Notes: a model not told the origin generated them from the letters alone. A DNA stretch of 64,000 nt from Phoronis australis (GCA_002633005.1 NMRA01000093.1:249441-313440); one strand, 5' to 3'. Shown: positions 12,441 through 25,894, counted from the first letter of the stretch. Numbers and translations are program-made.

Positions 12441-12929
12441 AGACTTATGTTCATTAGGTTATGTGATTTTGCCAAGTGACATGCAGACCAGACTTAAGGA
12501 TGTTTCTGAACAGTTGTTTACGTCCAAAACATGCGTAAAAATTGAAAACTTGTCATTGCTGTTTTCATCTGCGGATATTAGGTCTATTAAACTCGCCAGA
12601 CGGTCCAAAGCGACACCTGGAGCGGTCCATCCCCAGCCGCCCTTAACTGGGGCACGTCGCCTCAACGCATGTCACTGTTGTGACCGTTACTAGAAAACGT
12701 TTTCGATCTTTGTTAATGACGCAATAAGAAACACAAGTCAATCGAACATAAGATTTTGTCTAGACAGTGAACTGCCAATACAATAGACAGACGTATAAGT
12801 AGGGTTTTTTGAGAATTCATTCAATGCTCATACTGCCTGACCACTGTCCTGGTTCTGTGCCTTTTAGGGGGTGAAGGCAGGGCTGGAGGTTTATTCCTCG
12901 TAAATTTAGAACTGACTGGATGGAGTCTT

Positions 12930-13095
12930 CCAGACAGCTCACGTAAAGAATTGCTGCTTGTTCCACTTATTCTAGAGTATAAAGTAATTACCTTAACAGT
13001 CCCTTACGCAATGTTCCAGATGCCTCACCTAAAGAATTGCACCATGTTCCACTTATTTTAGAGTATAAATTGATTACCTAGGCAGTCCTTTGCAA
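12930..13095 (+). repeat. Tandem duplication, about 85-bp unit
   Basis: The block TAAAGAATTGCTGCTTGTTC plus CACTTATTCTAGAGTATAAA recurs about 85 bases later with small changes (TAAAGAATTGCACCATGTTC). Two units, no coding signal. Confidence 0.75.
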
Positions 13096-13274
13096 GTTTC
13101 GCTTGATTAAGCATCTGTTCCTGAACAGTCTCTTGCAAGTCTCACAAAGCTTGATGAACTATCTGTTCCTGCAGCGCTAGTTTTTAACAAGAGAACTTAT
13201 ACGGAAGCCTAACCCCTGACCTATGGCGAGTACCAACGTGTCGCCGAAACTCATTGCAATGAAACGTTTCGACT

Positions 13275-13370
13275 TAGAAAAATCTCGAGCTCACCAGAAC
13301 TCGAACCTGGAATCTTGAATCTGCTGATCTGTAGTCATGCGCCAAGTCCACTGAGCAACGATCCCTACTT
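13275..13370 (-). repeat. tRNA-derived SINE-like head
   Basis: The reverse strand reads TTGCTCAGTGGACT (A-box-like), then GGTTCGAGTTC (B-box-like, one mismatch), at a spacing typical of a tRNA-derived promoter. The anticodon arm does not fold cleanly, so I call a SINE head rather than a tRNA gene. Confidence 0.45.
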
Positions 13371-13659
13371 ATGAAAGTGTGAAATTCAAACGAGAAATCT
13401 TAAATGACATAACTTTTGGACAATGGAAACAATCGACTTCGCAGGGAGGCGAGTTTGTCGTAATCGTGTGACCCGCGAAGATCAATTCCATACAACGAGG
13501 GAAACTTTTAATAACATTTTAGATTTGTTGAACATTTTGTTGTTACACGGAACAGTACTCTCCTGACTTGGTCCGTTGACCAGTTCTGTAGTGTGACACA
13601 ATTTGATGTACACTGTAAGGGACATTTGTTAACGTGCCTGGTTTCAAGAGAGAAAAAAC

Positions 13660-13860
13660 TGCTAAACAACATGTTGCGGAAATCGACGACATTTCGCGAA
13701 TCCGCTCAAAATAGTTTGACAAAGGGAACATTTGAGCAGAAGTTATCAAAAGTAGAAATAGTCGCACAGCATTGCTTTTGATGCCCGATACTACAATTTA
13801 ATGCCAAGTTTGCCTTATTTTACTATTATTTATTTTTTAACGTGGGCGGGGCTTCAGAGA
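13660..13860 (+). repeat. Diverged interspersed repeat (copy at 17240-17340)
   Basis: Phrases such as CTCAAAATAGTTTG, AAAGTAGAAATAGTCG and TTTTGATGC reappear in order at 17255-17330 with substitutions and small indels. It is probably an old interspersed repeat, origin unknown. Confidence 0.5.
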
Positions 13861-14105
13861 AAAGCTCAATATATCAACAGTGAGTACCCATAATGCATCA
13901 ATCATCTGACAGTCACTACGGTGGCCATTTTAACTGGTGGCGCACCAGCAAAAATAACAATTATAAACTAAAAAATATTAAATTCAGTTAAGTTTAAAAA
14001 AATTTGGAGTTGTGTTGAATGAGTTACTTGGGCTAACATCCGTTCTATGAATTTTTTTACTAAAATGAAGCAAAACAGTATCTTTATAACACTGAGCTAT
14101 AGTTC

Positions 14106-14406
14106 CAGTGGCGGATTTAGGGGGGCCAAGGGCCCATGGCCCCCTCCTAAAATTCTCCCAAATAGCATTTGGCAGTTTGGGGTGCGAATGTCTGACTTAT
14201 GCGCGCACCCAAGGGCCTCGGGGGGCGAATGCACAATATATAGGTCTTGAACAAACCCCGTTTACCGTTTTTTTAGTAATAAGGTCCACGAACCAAAAAT
14301 TCCAGATCCCCGCATCCCTACAACTTAGGCTGGGTGCGCGCAAATGGTGAAATTCTGGTTATTCCTGTGTCCTGCCCCCCAACTCAAAATCCTGGATGCG
14401 CCCCTG
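14106..14406 (+). mobile_element. 301-bp MITE with imperfect TIRs and 5-bp TSD
   Basis: The start CAGTGGCGGATTTAGGGGGG and the end CCTGGATGCGCCCCTG are inverted and imperfect. AGTTC lies immediately before (14101-14105) and after (14407-14411), giving a 5-bp duplication. Inside, a second inverted pair occurs (TGCGCGCACCCA and TGGGTGCGCGCA). CAGNGGCGG termini are typical of hAT-type non-autonomous elements, but hAT elements usually make 8-bp duplications. 5-bp duplications are known for the hAT5 group, so that assignment is a guess. Related copies: 42075-42353 (inverted) and 23553-23615 (left end only). Confidence 0.8.
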
Positions 14407-16720
14407 AGTTCAGTTAGTAGAGCGTTTCGGCTAAGACACGACACTTTCACGTTCGAGGCTTATCGCAGAAAATCAAATTCTGTTCGATTATGTCACTGCA
14501 AAAGTACTCTATAATACGATGAATGATACTCTATAATATACACGTAACTTATTGTCAGAATCCACCAGGGTTCACTGCATCATCAAAAGCCATTTGATTG
14601 AATATAGAAGTACATTTAGTTTCGATTAAAGAATGCCTTTAGCTGAACCAACTTATTCTTTAAAATGTTGTTTATTCTGACGTGAAACAAATTTCATTTT
14701 ATGACTTCAATTAACTGTAACAAAACATTCCAAGTAATTTGTATTCCGAAAATTCATGTGGCTGGGTAACACAATAATTGTCTTGTAATTAATGCCTTTG
14801 TAGCTGGAGAGCCGGGTGTCGCCCCTTAGTGAGGGTCATTATTCGTATTCTGATGTCCATTGTGACATCTACTTTAGGTATTTGTTGGCTACTCATTGAT
14901 AGGCAAATGACCATGTGGGTTCTGAGGAGACCGCGTGATTTGAGTCAGTCTTTTATCGGAGTTCGTGAAATGTGTTTGTATCGTTGATATACTGTACTTA
15001 CAAGCCATGAATAAACTGCAGTCACTGGTCTTATTATTTTCTTGCGAATCGCGAACCCGAGTGGCACCCTCGTCTCTTTAGAAACAAATGGGTTGGGCAC
15101 ACTTGGTCGCGTAGCCTTTCTTGTACTCAAAGAATAACACAAATTCTTGTATTATCGGATATGCCCTCACTTTTAACAGGAACTTAACTGCGTTTGCGGA
15201 AACTCTCGACCTTAAAAGTGTTGGTTTCAAAATAAGACCCGGTCACGACTACAAACATTCGTGAATTAGTTCCGTTCTCATATAGCGTTTCTAAAACCAA
15301 GGACTGTGAACTTGTGTGGTTCCATGGATTGACCAATAGATTTTTTTAGTTTTTTCCATGGTATGGGGAATAAACATGTATCACAGCAACAAAATACCAA
15401 GTCGACCAAGCGGTCATCTGAACTTGTGAGCAAAGTTGCGTAGAAACATGAAAAGCCTTTTGTATCATTCATTGAGAAAAACTTTAAAACATCATTTGAA
15501 CAAAATTATTTGAACTTTATGAACTCAGTGCGTTTGATGAGTACTTCACATTTTACGAGCAAATGATGACATCTCGTACTTTCTCATTTCTCACCGCCTA
15601 CGTTTACGGTTGGTTCCATTGTTTTTTGCCCCTGCTAATTCGTTCAAGGAGAAAGCTCTTAAACAACTAAGCCTGCATATAGGTGGAGATGATTAGGCTG
15701 TTCCGCAGTTTGATCAACTAATAGAAAATTCTCATCATCCCTCTTCATAATCTCAAAAGCAGATTGTGTGTTTGAGATAAGGATCTTACGACAGAAAAAT
15801 AATCCTCATTGTAGATGACAATGCAGCTAATGGTGACAAGGCAGTGACCGTTGATGTGGTGAATGCTTACACAAGAAATCGCACGTCTCCAGGAACGTAG
15901 AAAACTATAGCTACAATAAAATGTACCACAAGGCAGTGACGTACACCAGAGAGATGTTGTGACTGCACTCAAGGGAATGAGTGCCTTCACGTGCATTCCT
16001 CATTTCTACACTACTACAGCCAATTAGCGGCGATTTGTTGAATAAGTGAGAAGGACGCCGTTAAAAACACGACTCAACTGTCTACGAAGGGCTGATACCG
16101 AACTGTGCTAAGTGAGAATTAAGGAGTACACGGTTCTAAAATGCGAGACTTCAAGATAGTCTTTCCTTTGCATTAACCAATTTGGAATGCATGATGACTT
16201 TAGTCAGTCGAAAGAAATTATTAAACTACAAACATTTCGTAACGTTTAGCCCTGTTTGTGTTTGCCTTATTAGACTATTGAATTAGATTTCATTTGTTTA
16301 TAAAATAGGCAGGTTTTCCGCAGAAAGCTCATTACTTATGGCGGCGGTTATGTGAGTACCCGTAAAACAAGATTTAGCTGCACCATCAAAATAAAAACAA
16401 ATAACTAAAATCAAACTAAATTCAATTTTTTTGCAAATTGCGTTGAAAGAGCATTATTTGGGCTTAGGTTTCGAATGAACTTATTTGCGTTTTGAAGAGG
16501 GTAGAGTATCTTTAAGTGTGATGAACGCCCTATAATTGTTTCATTGAGTCAGAATACTTTTTGTACATGTATGGAGCAACACTTAGATAAACCGAATCAA
16601 AATTACGAAGTGATGTCGACTACAAAAGCAGTAACATCAGAACATCACAAGATTTTCACAAGGTAAACAGATACGAAATTCGCCGCAAAAGTGCAGCAAT
16701 GGCTTAGTAAACAGAAGACG
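14407..16720. other. No gene seen
   Basis: Anonymous AT-rich DNA; no supported ORF, RNA or repeat. Confidence 0.45.
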
Positions 16721-16724
16721 AGTC

Positions 16725-17115
16725 ATCTGACCAGCAAATCTCCAAAATGTCGAGAACGGCAAGCTGGAACGAGAAACATATGGCTCAATGCCGACAATTT
16801 TGATGAGATCTTTCCATATTCAAAATCTCAAAAAATTCGTCAAAGATCAATGAGACAGCTCCGCATATTAAAAATGACCGTCTCAGTGCCATCTTTCGTC
16901 CAATTTCGACAAAAATAAAGATTTCACATGAATTAGACGAAAATGCGACCTGTAACCCAATTCCGTGAGGAAGTAGTTTATAAAAGAACTGCCATTTAAC
17001 CAGTTAATCTCGGATATCTCGAGAGCGGCAAGTTGGAGCGAGAAAGTGATGAGTCACGCAGATAGCTCATGACAAGATCTATCTGAATGTCAAATTCCGT
17101 AAAGAACCGTCGAGG
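16725..17115 (+). repeat. Diverged tandem duplication, about 268 bp apart
   Basis: The block at 16725-16850 (CATCTGACCAGCAAATCTCC, then GAGAACGGCAAGCTGGAACG) recurs at 16993-17115 (CATTTAACCAGTTAATCTCG, then GAGAGCGGCAAGTTGGAGCG). Divergence is large enough that this is an old event. Confidence 0.6.
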
Positions 17116-17340
17116 AACCCCAGATATACTGCTACACAAAGCGAAACACCGACTAATGGCCGCCACATCGCTATCTTGAGACCGATTTGCCCAAAAAAGT
17201 CAGACACTACCTGGCTCACCAAGAACATGGCATTGAAAACGACAACTCCTTGTATCCACTCAAAAATAGTTTGGGAACAGAAATGAAGTCCAGTTGCAAA
17301 AGCAGAAATGGTCGTTTATTTTGATGCTTGATATTAAAAG

Positions 17341-18747
17341 TGTAAGGACTTTCTTATCTCGTCTAAACATGCCGCATGTGGAGACAATATGATCGAATAA
17401 GCTGCTGCACTCTACTGATGGCTTTTGAAGTAAATGCTGAAAGCTATAAGCCTCAAGCTATTAAGGATACACAGGCTGTAACAAAGACACAAGACGACTA
17501 AGAGAGTTTTCTTTCGTAAACTAATGAATTTGCTAAAACGAAAGAAATTAGAGTGTTTTGGATAACCGTCTTTATCAACCTTTGCTATCATTAGTCTTAT
17601 CCGTGGACCAAAATCTCGAAATGTCGGGTTCAGACTCGGACTGACGGACGGACTGACGTCACTGAGTTCAATACGAAACTGGCCACCCTCCCTCTGGATC
17701 CGCGAAAAAACGGCCGTAAAAAATAGAAGACCTCTAATCTAAACAGAGGGCCGGTGCACTATCTGGGACCAAGGCGGTGCCGAAACGGGCGTAACGAAGG
17801 TCTGTAGTGGAGGAGGGGAGGCGGAGTTTGTGTCAACTATGCATTTTAATTTTCTACCACGGGTACCAGTGAAGGTTTTACTGCAACTATCGGTCGTTCT
17901 GTGATTGCTGTTATCTTGAGGTGACGCAGCGTGGCGCGAAAAGGCTACTTCAAGTATCACTCAGGCTGAAGCTACTTAAGTTTGAGTTTAAATCGCATTT
18001 CTTGTGTTTGTAAAACATTCCCAGGAATGTTTGGATTATCACATACATCCAGAATAACAATCACCTGTTCGAGGAAGACATAGGCGCAAACTATATAATT
18101 CATTACGTTTGTGTCACAGGAAAAAGGTGAGAACTGCATTTGATTCCCGCGCAAAGCATTTCAACAGTAGCTTGGATAATTTTGTTCAAAAGTACTTCAA
18201 TGTTCTCACGTGCATGCGTTTTCTTTTGCTTTTTTCGCATAAGTCACCGACATTCGGTTTTCCCGGCTGTTGGACTACGTGACCTTGACGTAGGCTGTCT
18301 TACTCGCAAGGTCATATTGCCCGCCACGTAATCTTAAAGTTCAGACACCATATCCAACAACATAGTACTTTGATATTAGTTACCACTCAAAGAACGGCAC
18401 AAGTTCACAGTTACAATAGTTAGATTAACGGGTTTTCAACACTGATTTGCCCATTCAATAAAGCGTGTTATGTATAGCCTTAAACACGCCGCACAGTGGC
18501 AGGGACTGTTCGATTTTAGAAACTCGGCGAAGGATTTCAATCCGTCAATGTATCAAAGATTGTAAACATTATAAGGCTTTAAAACAATTGATGTTTACGC
18601 TCAATGCCAAGTTATTTCTGGAAGACGGAGACGAGGAATGCAATACCACCGGCTGTTGTACGAATTAGCTCGGCATTTCCTAGCAAAAACTTGATTTCCT
18701 TCCCGAATCCTTATTGCACCGAGGTTGCTTCTCCAATGTGTGTTGTT
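17341..18747. other. No gene seen
   Basis: Anonymous sequence. A CG-richer patch around 17630-17930 carries no ORF that I can support. Confidence 0.45.
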
Positions 18748-19224
18748 AAACGAGTACCTTTCTGTGAGCTGAAATGTAGCCTACTTATTCAACGCGTACT
18801 ATTTCTTAGTCAACGCGCAGAATTGTCTCTTCAGCTATTACCCCTCTGTGTTTATTCAAAGCGCTCAATTGCTTATTAATCAGTTCGGCTACATTTCGTC
18901 TGCGCCGCCTCCTCTCTGCGCTTCGTGCAGATTGTAAACTTGCCTTTTAGTGAATATAATTCAGTGAAAAAGCAATTTTGCGCGTTGAGTAAGCTATTCT
19001 ACGCGTTGAGAAAGCAATTCTGCGCGTTGAGTAAGCAATTCTGCATGTTGAATAAGGGCAGAAAGATAATCTTTCAACAACCAATTCAGCGCGTTGAATA
19101 ACTAACTCAGCGCGTTGAATAACTAACTCAGCGCGTTGAATAACTAACTCAGCGCGTTGATTTGCCGCAATATTGCGCGTAGAATAAGCACCGTTCAAGT
19201 CCACGCGCAAAAAGGTACTCGTTT
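18748..19224. mobile_element. Fold-back element with 21-bp CGCGTTGA subrepeats
   Basis: The ends are inverted: AAACGAGTACCTTT at 18748-18761 and AAAGGTACTCGTTT at 19211-19224. Inside, the left arm carries units reading TTATTCAACGCG. The right arm carries 21-bp units in the opposite sense (GCGCGTTGAATAACTAACTCA and GCGCGTTGAGTAAGCAATTCT), the clearest run being 18977-19160. Inverted ends packed with internal tandem repeats are the hallmark of fold-back (FB-like) elements. No ORF of its own is credible; the reverse-strand frame reading IQRAELV repeats is a by-product of the 21-bp period. No clear target-site duplication. Confidence 0.75.
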
Positions 19225-22200
19225 TGGAACCCTTTGACGCTTCATACTAATGTGGTTCCACTATTGGCGCCTCTTTTTCTTACATACACCCAGGAGATCA
19301 GCCCCGGTATGCATTCACCGCTTCTATAATCTACTACACTCTGCCCGCGTCAGTCATTTTTGCTGCGCTTAGCAATGAACAGCTGTCGAGGCTAACGACT
19401 CGATTTCAGTTAACTCCCACAACCGGGTTTACTGTTTTGTAGCTCTCCCCAAAATAACTCATAAATTGTGTTTTTCGGACGTATACCTACGTTTTCTTCT
19501 CTTTAAGATAAACACTGACAAATTTCACTTTTATTGTCTGAACCACAAAGATAACTCGTGAAATTTTGAATCCTAGACACGGTAAAGTCGCTGCAATGAT
19601 TCAAGTGATATTATACATCGGCATCTTTTCTTCCGTTGGGTGTCGTGCCTTACGCATGATATCGGATGGCAAAAAATTCTTCAGTGTCATTTTTTCAACT
19701 TAAACAAAATGAACTAGACAAAAACCAATTTAAGCCCGACTATAACTAAATTATACTGATTGAGAGACATTCTTGGGGGAGTTAATCATTCGCTTATCGA
19801 TACACTAATGGTCTTTATTTCGCGCTTTGGAATATCTCTATTTACATCACCAAATTCCGTAGGTGACGGAGGTTCTTTAATTAAAATCATTTATCTCTAC
19901 AGATAACCAGGGTGTTCATTCCAGCGTACCATGCACGTACGTTACATGTTCCGCGATTACATTGCTCCTAATACACATTTAGTTTGGTGAGAGTTCAGTA
20001 AAGGGTCAGACCCAAATCGGAGGGAACAGACGATATGAAAAAAACTTACAGTCTGCCTTCTGTTGAGCACTTTGTGCGACTAAATTCGCACCCTAACCAG
20101 CACGCGTTTGGAGTGTGCGGCCGAATCAAGGGAAAATTCAACTGGCATCGCTCCTGCCCAGGTACGAGTTGATGGAACAGAGTGTCCTCTTGTGTTGTTG
20201 CGTACGATACGTAGGAGCTCTGTCGACTATAGAGATCAGCATTACACAATAAAAAGGCCCGTTGGCTGACACGAACGTGAGCTGTCTGAAGTGCTGTCAG
20301 ATTGACTTCACGCGCCGGTGGGAATGGGTTGCCGTCGGGTCCGTCCCGGCAATACCCACCGACTACGGGCTCAGTGGAGTTCACCAATGTATACGATTAT
20401 ACAGTAATAAGTCGCCAGCGTCCACTAGTTTTCATCCACATACGTATATCCAAATAAACATGGACAAATATTATATCCGATTATCTCATGTATAACCGTG
20501 TTACTGCTATAACATACTGTACACTGTAGAGCCTACAAAATACTATAAACGTGGCAACCACACCACCAATTGAGGTAGTGGAATTTATCTTTAAAATTCA
20601 TACATTCGTTGCCATTGTTAGAGTAATGTACAGTAGAAGAAGTCAAAGCAATATTTCACATAACACTAATCATTTTGTTGTAAATTTGTACATTAACAAC
20701 ATGCATGCTATGTTTTGAGGATTTGAAACAGTTTTAAAGTTCGTAAATAACACAGTTTTCGGCATCTCAATACTCTTGTTATTCTTGACCGTCGTTACTG
20801 GACTTGAAGTCGAGCTTGTGTTATCCGCATGAAGTGGGTCGCGAATTCGGGATTGAGGTTTCGTGAGATGGTGTAAGGAGAAAATCAAGTGAAGAGCGAG
20901 TTGATAGGATTTCGCCCAGTGAGTATACTCTTTGCTGTTACATGTTTATCTTATGGAGGACAGTCGATTGTATGGTTCCACCCATTTCCCCAAATAAATT
21001 CCACAAATTTCCCTCGGAGGACTGCACACGTAAAATGTCGAAATTACTGTTCTGGGAATATTTCGTTTGAATTTACCCAAATTAATTAAAGAGCTTTATA
21101 AGCCCTTGTATTTTTTTCCAAAAAAACTGCAAGCGGTGCGTTACTTATTCGGTTCGTGATAACCTAGTTCGTGTTACACGGTAATCCTTTAATCGGGAGC
21201 TAAGGCACTTGTTTTCGGGTGAGGTCCGATTAAACACATCGAAGGAGTTGTACACCTCATTAAATATTGAATTACATTGTAATTCTCTTTGAAAAGACCA
21301 CTTCCATTTATATTTACAGTTCAGTTCAAACATGTATGGTAGTTGTTTATGGCGACCACTGCTCATTGTATCGCTTTATTTGTCGGAGAAGTTGAAGGTA
21401 CTTTACATAGCTTTTTGACAGGATTGTTTAAATAATACATCAAATGAATTTTACCGAAACTATTACCTGTAGATTTTGTGTATTTGTCAAATGTCTTAAC
21501 GCTATGGAGCATTTGATAAACATATATGCATAAGATAATGGATTACAACGATTTCAAAGTACTGATCAAAAGTGAAATCTGGCTTTGGCTCAAATCTGCC
21601 CAAGCTGTACTACGTGTAATTTGTTTACTAAAATATGAATGAGTTACCTATATTCTTTTTACTTTGACTTGTTCTGCTCTCAAAGAATACGGAACCTATT
21701 TGGGTATTTTACAAAATAATTAATTCGTTTTTGCGTTACATGTAAAACTGTTCACAAGCAATTATGTCGGTTGTTAAGGACATGCTTCACATATGTCCAT
21801 TGATTTTAGATTCTCTGTCAATGGTATCTTGCAACTAAAACCAGTATAGTGTGTAACAAAAGAAATGAAATTACTGCTTATGCAAATGAATATTACTTAC
21901 CGTATGTGATAAATTGCTATTAAGTATGGTTCACTAAGTACAAATAGTTCCGACAAGTCAGCTTTAGTCCTTGAAGCACTGCTATCCTGATGCGTCTGTT
22001 TCTGTCTCTTTTGTTCATATGATTCTTGGATAAATACTTCTCTGTTTATATGTTACGAAAGTAAGCTTTGTTTGCATGGGACCATGTCAACTACACGAAA
22101 CTTGTAAACCTACGATAACCTGACAACTCCTACGCTTCCGATACGCACACCCAGCAACTTCAGCGAATCTCGCGCCTTTAAACTCGTGCGTTCGTGAAAA

Positions 22201-23552
22201 TTTTATGGAGAGTAACTGAGTTTTAGGAAAATGTGTCCATTCCTTAGACATCCCATTTTGCACTGTCTTCGTCGTTGTTGTTGATGCATGGTGAAGGTGC
22301 TTTTGTTGTGGTTGGTTGTCCTGTAGTTGATATTATTTGAGCCGAACGCCCACAGAGGACACTCGGCCAATTGGTTTTACCGGAACCAGCTGTGTGTTGG
22401 AAACATTTGAAACTTCGAGGCCGTTTCCACGGAATATCTGAAAATCTGTTACTGACCGAAACCTAAGCTTCAGAATATAACAGTGATCGTACTTCGCAGA
22501 ACCCTATTGATTTTTTGTGAAATAGGCACGTGGCAGCTTCTGTTTGATGACGTTTCTAGTTTGTCGATGTTTCTATTGACGACATAGCTGTACTCGTATT
22601 GTGTTAGTACATCACGAAGTCACTTCACTTCTTAGGGCGTGTATTAGAGAATTTTCATCTCCCTATGTAATGCTTGGATCCTTGCGTTTTACCGTGGTGT
22701 TCAATGTATTAATCATGACCATGTTCGCCCACTCCTAAAAAAAGTTCTACGCTTGTCTCGGTGGACCTGAACAGTTTCCGCCCCATTTCTAACCTTCCAT
22801 TTCTACCCAGCAACGATCTTTTTGAACACATGCCGTCTGAAAATAAGTGCAATCACTGAACTATGGCGTTCTGTTGCTGGTTACTAATGACATCCAGTGT
22901 GACTTGTATCGAAAGCTGCTTGACAATTTTGATATGTTCGCTGCTTTCGAAATTGTTGATCACCGGTACTTGCTGTAGACATTGCGGCGAAACTACGGCA
23001 TAAGAGTTGTCGTCCTCTCGAGTTTGAGCTCGTATTGCTTTTTTCAAGTATTTATTGATGGAGAGTTCTCAAGGTAGTTCCACCGATGCGTGGTGCCCCC
23101 AGGGATCAGGCGTAAGTCATAATATCTTTCTATATTCATTCGGCTATTGACACTTTGAAAACTTTATGGTTAGACTACATTACCACTCTTGTGTGGACGC
23201 GTCCTGAATTTATTTTTGATTTGACAGTAGCAAGTATGCTGACCCTGGTCATTGAACCTCCAAAATTATAAAAACTGCTTTAAATAGATGTTGTAAAAAT
23301 GGGGTTTTCTTAAACTCAGTGAAATCGAAACTGATTATTCCAGGACATCATCACTACAGATCTGCACAATGTGTCAGAGTTTTCCATACACACGTCACAT
23401 CCGGTCTGGACTATTGTCCTCCCAATCCTTACTCACAGCAAAACAGGTACTAAGCAAACCAGTCTCCAACAGAAATATTACCACTTACATCCATTCTTCC
23501 CGGTCGTCATTGCCAGTCTAGCACCGCATCAACTTCGAATTGATGCTACTTT
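19225..23552. other. Long stretch without a supported gene
   Basis: Mostly AT-rich and unique here. The reverse-strand frame at 20046-20387 (113 codons) lies in a slightly GC-richer patch but shows no recognisable motif or splice context. Confidence 0.4.
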
Positions 23553-23615
23553 CAGTGGCGGGTTTAGTGAGGTCAAAAGGGCTATACCCCTAATTTTGTG
23601 CCAAATAGTGGCCCC
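23553..23615 (+). repeat. Left-end remnant of the 14106-type MITE
   Basis: CAGTGGCGGGTTTAGTGAGG and the following bases align with the first 65 bases of the 14106 element, including TAATTTTGTGCCAAATAG. The right end is absent. Confidence 0.65.
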
Positions 23616-25778
23616 TGCTGAGACTTGAAAACTTTGACATATTAGTGGCCAAGACAAATACACACGTCGTGCTTGATGAGTCTTGGCGTCTGATAGCTCT
23701 CAACTCAACACATTTTCAAAGTCCTTGAAGACCACAGAAACTCACCTGCTTCACGTGTACGAAAATAAGAGTTTGTAGTAACGTGGCCGGTTTTCCATAG
23801 AGCATCGTGATTTTTTACGGAGATCGGCCAATTTTAAAGTTCGCTTTCTTTATTGTACTTGCTACAGAATGACGATGTCTTGACATTTCTGTCACGCGTT
23901 TTACGAGGGTACTTGGCGGCCAAAAAGGAAGACGTCCCGGCGAGTTTTCATTGTTTGATAACAAACACAAATACACACGCAGTCAAAAAATATTGCAACG
24001 AGTCGAAGCTGGGATGTATAAATCATAAAACTTTAACATGTCTGTCGCTGGCTTCTGCTTTCATGTGGCTGCACTTGATTGACTTGGCCAGTTTTGGCAG
24101 GCCAATAAGCAAAGACATCTGGTTGATTCTCGATGACGACTTGCGACTTACGAGCAATGAGAAGTCTTAGTGGGTTGACCCTGCGTTATAGGCGAATTCA
24201 TTCAGCCATACTGTACACAGACAGGGCAGAAGGCAGAGGACAGCGATTTGATGCACGAGGTCGGATATTCAACATGGCTCTCGATATATATTTGCATCGT
24301 CACTTTAATCAGTTCATGGCAATTTAAATGACATTTGTCATTTAAAAACATTTTAGATTTTTGTTACTGTAGATGTACTGTAGCATCGGGATAGTCCTAG
24401 CATTGCTTTAGGCTAGCAACAAAAACACGCAGTCATTTCAATTAGAACACGAGATTGTCTCCTAGAAAATCATGACAAACAACTGCCGACAGAAGTTCTT
24501 CTGAACGTACGCTGGCAACTGCGGTAGAAATATTTATCTGTTGCAGGTACCAGCTAGAATATATCAAATAGAATGCCCATGTGTGCGGATTTTGTTTGTA
24601 CCTGTTTAAATTAGCGTAGAACACGTCACCGACACCGAGAGAAGTCAAATCTAATTCGCACCAACCAATCACTTGGGGTGACACGCTTGTAAAAATATCC
24701 CGTACTATATCGCGTGTTTTCATACAGATTTCAGTATTAATTTCATTTATTCATAAGTAAAGATTCTTAGTAAGAATTACAGGTAGGTCACTTCTTTACA
24801 TTTTCGGCTAGATTTAGTGATTTTGCTCGTGCCCAACTGGTCTTGCTATAAGTTGCTGTTTTCGAGGGAAAGTCAACGCGACGAAGAGACATGAACTACG
24901 AGGCAAGACAAGTAATCTGTCCATAAACCAGTATTTACAAGGCTCGTCGCACAAGTCAATAGACAAAGAAAGGAGTGTTTATGTGACTAAGGAAATAATG
25001 AGCCCCATATATTTTCTTGGTGGATGCCCGTAATGAGACATCCAAATCACTTATAAAGTTACCATTAGAACCCGACGGCGAATTCGGATGAAATACTCGG
25101 CGACGTGGCATCGAGGTTTCCGTTCCAGTAACATTTGCACAATGATAACCCGAATTTTATGGTAGTGTATTTGCAATAATTGAAGAAATCAATGAAGACA
25201 TGCGAATTATATGTGGGAATTTCAATTTATTCCTGAGTCAAAAACTGGACGCCTACAATTATAGATTTTGTAATAATCCAAATACTAACAGCTTTGAAGG
25301 GAATTGTTAACATTTTGTCAATTGCGACCCATTTTGAGAATGATGTCCTTCAAAGAAAAGGTTTGCTTGGTGAAGAAAAAATCAGTTAAGCAAGAAAGGC
25401 TTACCTTTATCGGCAGTGCGCCCAAAAGATCACATCATCCAGGGATTTTGTTCAGTCTAAAATTTAGACTCTGGAAATTTAATAATTCACTTTTAAGCGC
25501 CAAATATTCTCTAAGCACTATCCGAGATATTATCAAAAACGTAAAAAACAATATTCAGTCCCGGCAAACAATTAGGACGGAATACCTAACATATAATATA
25601 TTCAATTTGAAATAAATAGTAATTTTTTGTGGATGGTCTGTTAATGAAAGTAAGAAAAAATACTATTTTTAATCCACAGAAAATAAACAAGAAAAGGAAA
25701 CTGAGTATTTAGAAACAACATAACCGTGAATTTATAGTTTCTTACAATGTTATGGAACTTTTCACCAATTCAAGCGAA
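23616..25778. other. No gene seen
   Basis: Anonymous AT-rich DNA. The open frames at 23853-24170 and 25304-25615 have no recognisable domain. Confidence 0.4.
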
Positions 25779-25894
25779 TTCTAGAACCTTCTGGAATCTA
25801 CCCAATCATTCTACAAACCCATATTAGGCTCCAGAATATTCCAGACTATGGCTCTATATTAATCACTAACATACTGGAATCTTCTAGAATGTTC
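25779..25894. promoter_or_regulatory. Heat-shock-element-like cluster in a tandem duplication
   Basis: 25779-25796 reads TTC-TA-GAA-CC-TTC-TG-GAA and 25877-25894 reads GAA-TC-TTC-TA-GAA-TG-TTC. Each is a perfect run of four alternating GAA/TTC pentamers with two-base spacing, the known HSF1 binding arrangement. A shorter GAA-TA-TTC site is at 25834-25841. The two large sites lie in a diverged duplication of about 98 bp. No promoter or gene start is seen next to them, so activity is unproven. Confidence 0.5.

Noticed and set aside
20046-20387. 113-codon reverse-strand ORF
   Set aside because: Looks somewhat protein-like but has no recognisable domain, start context or partner exon.
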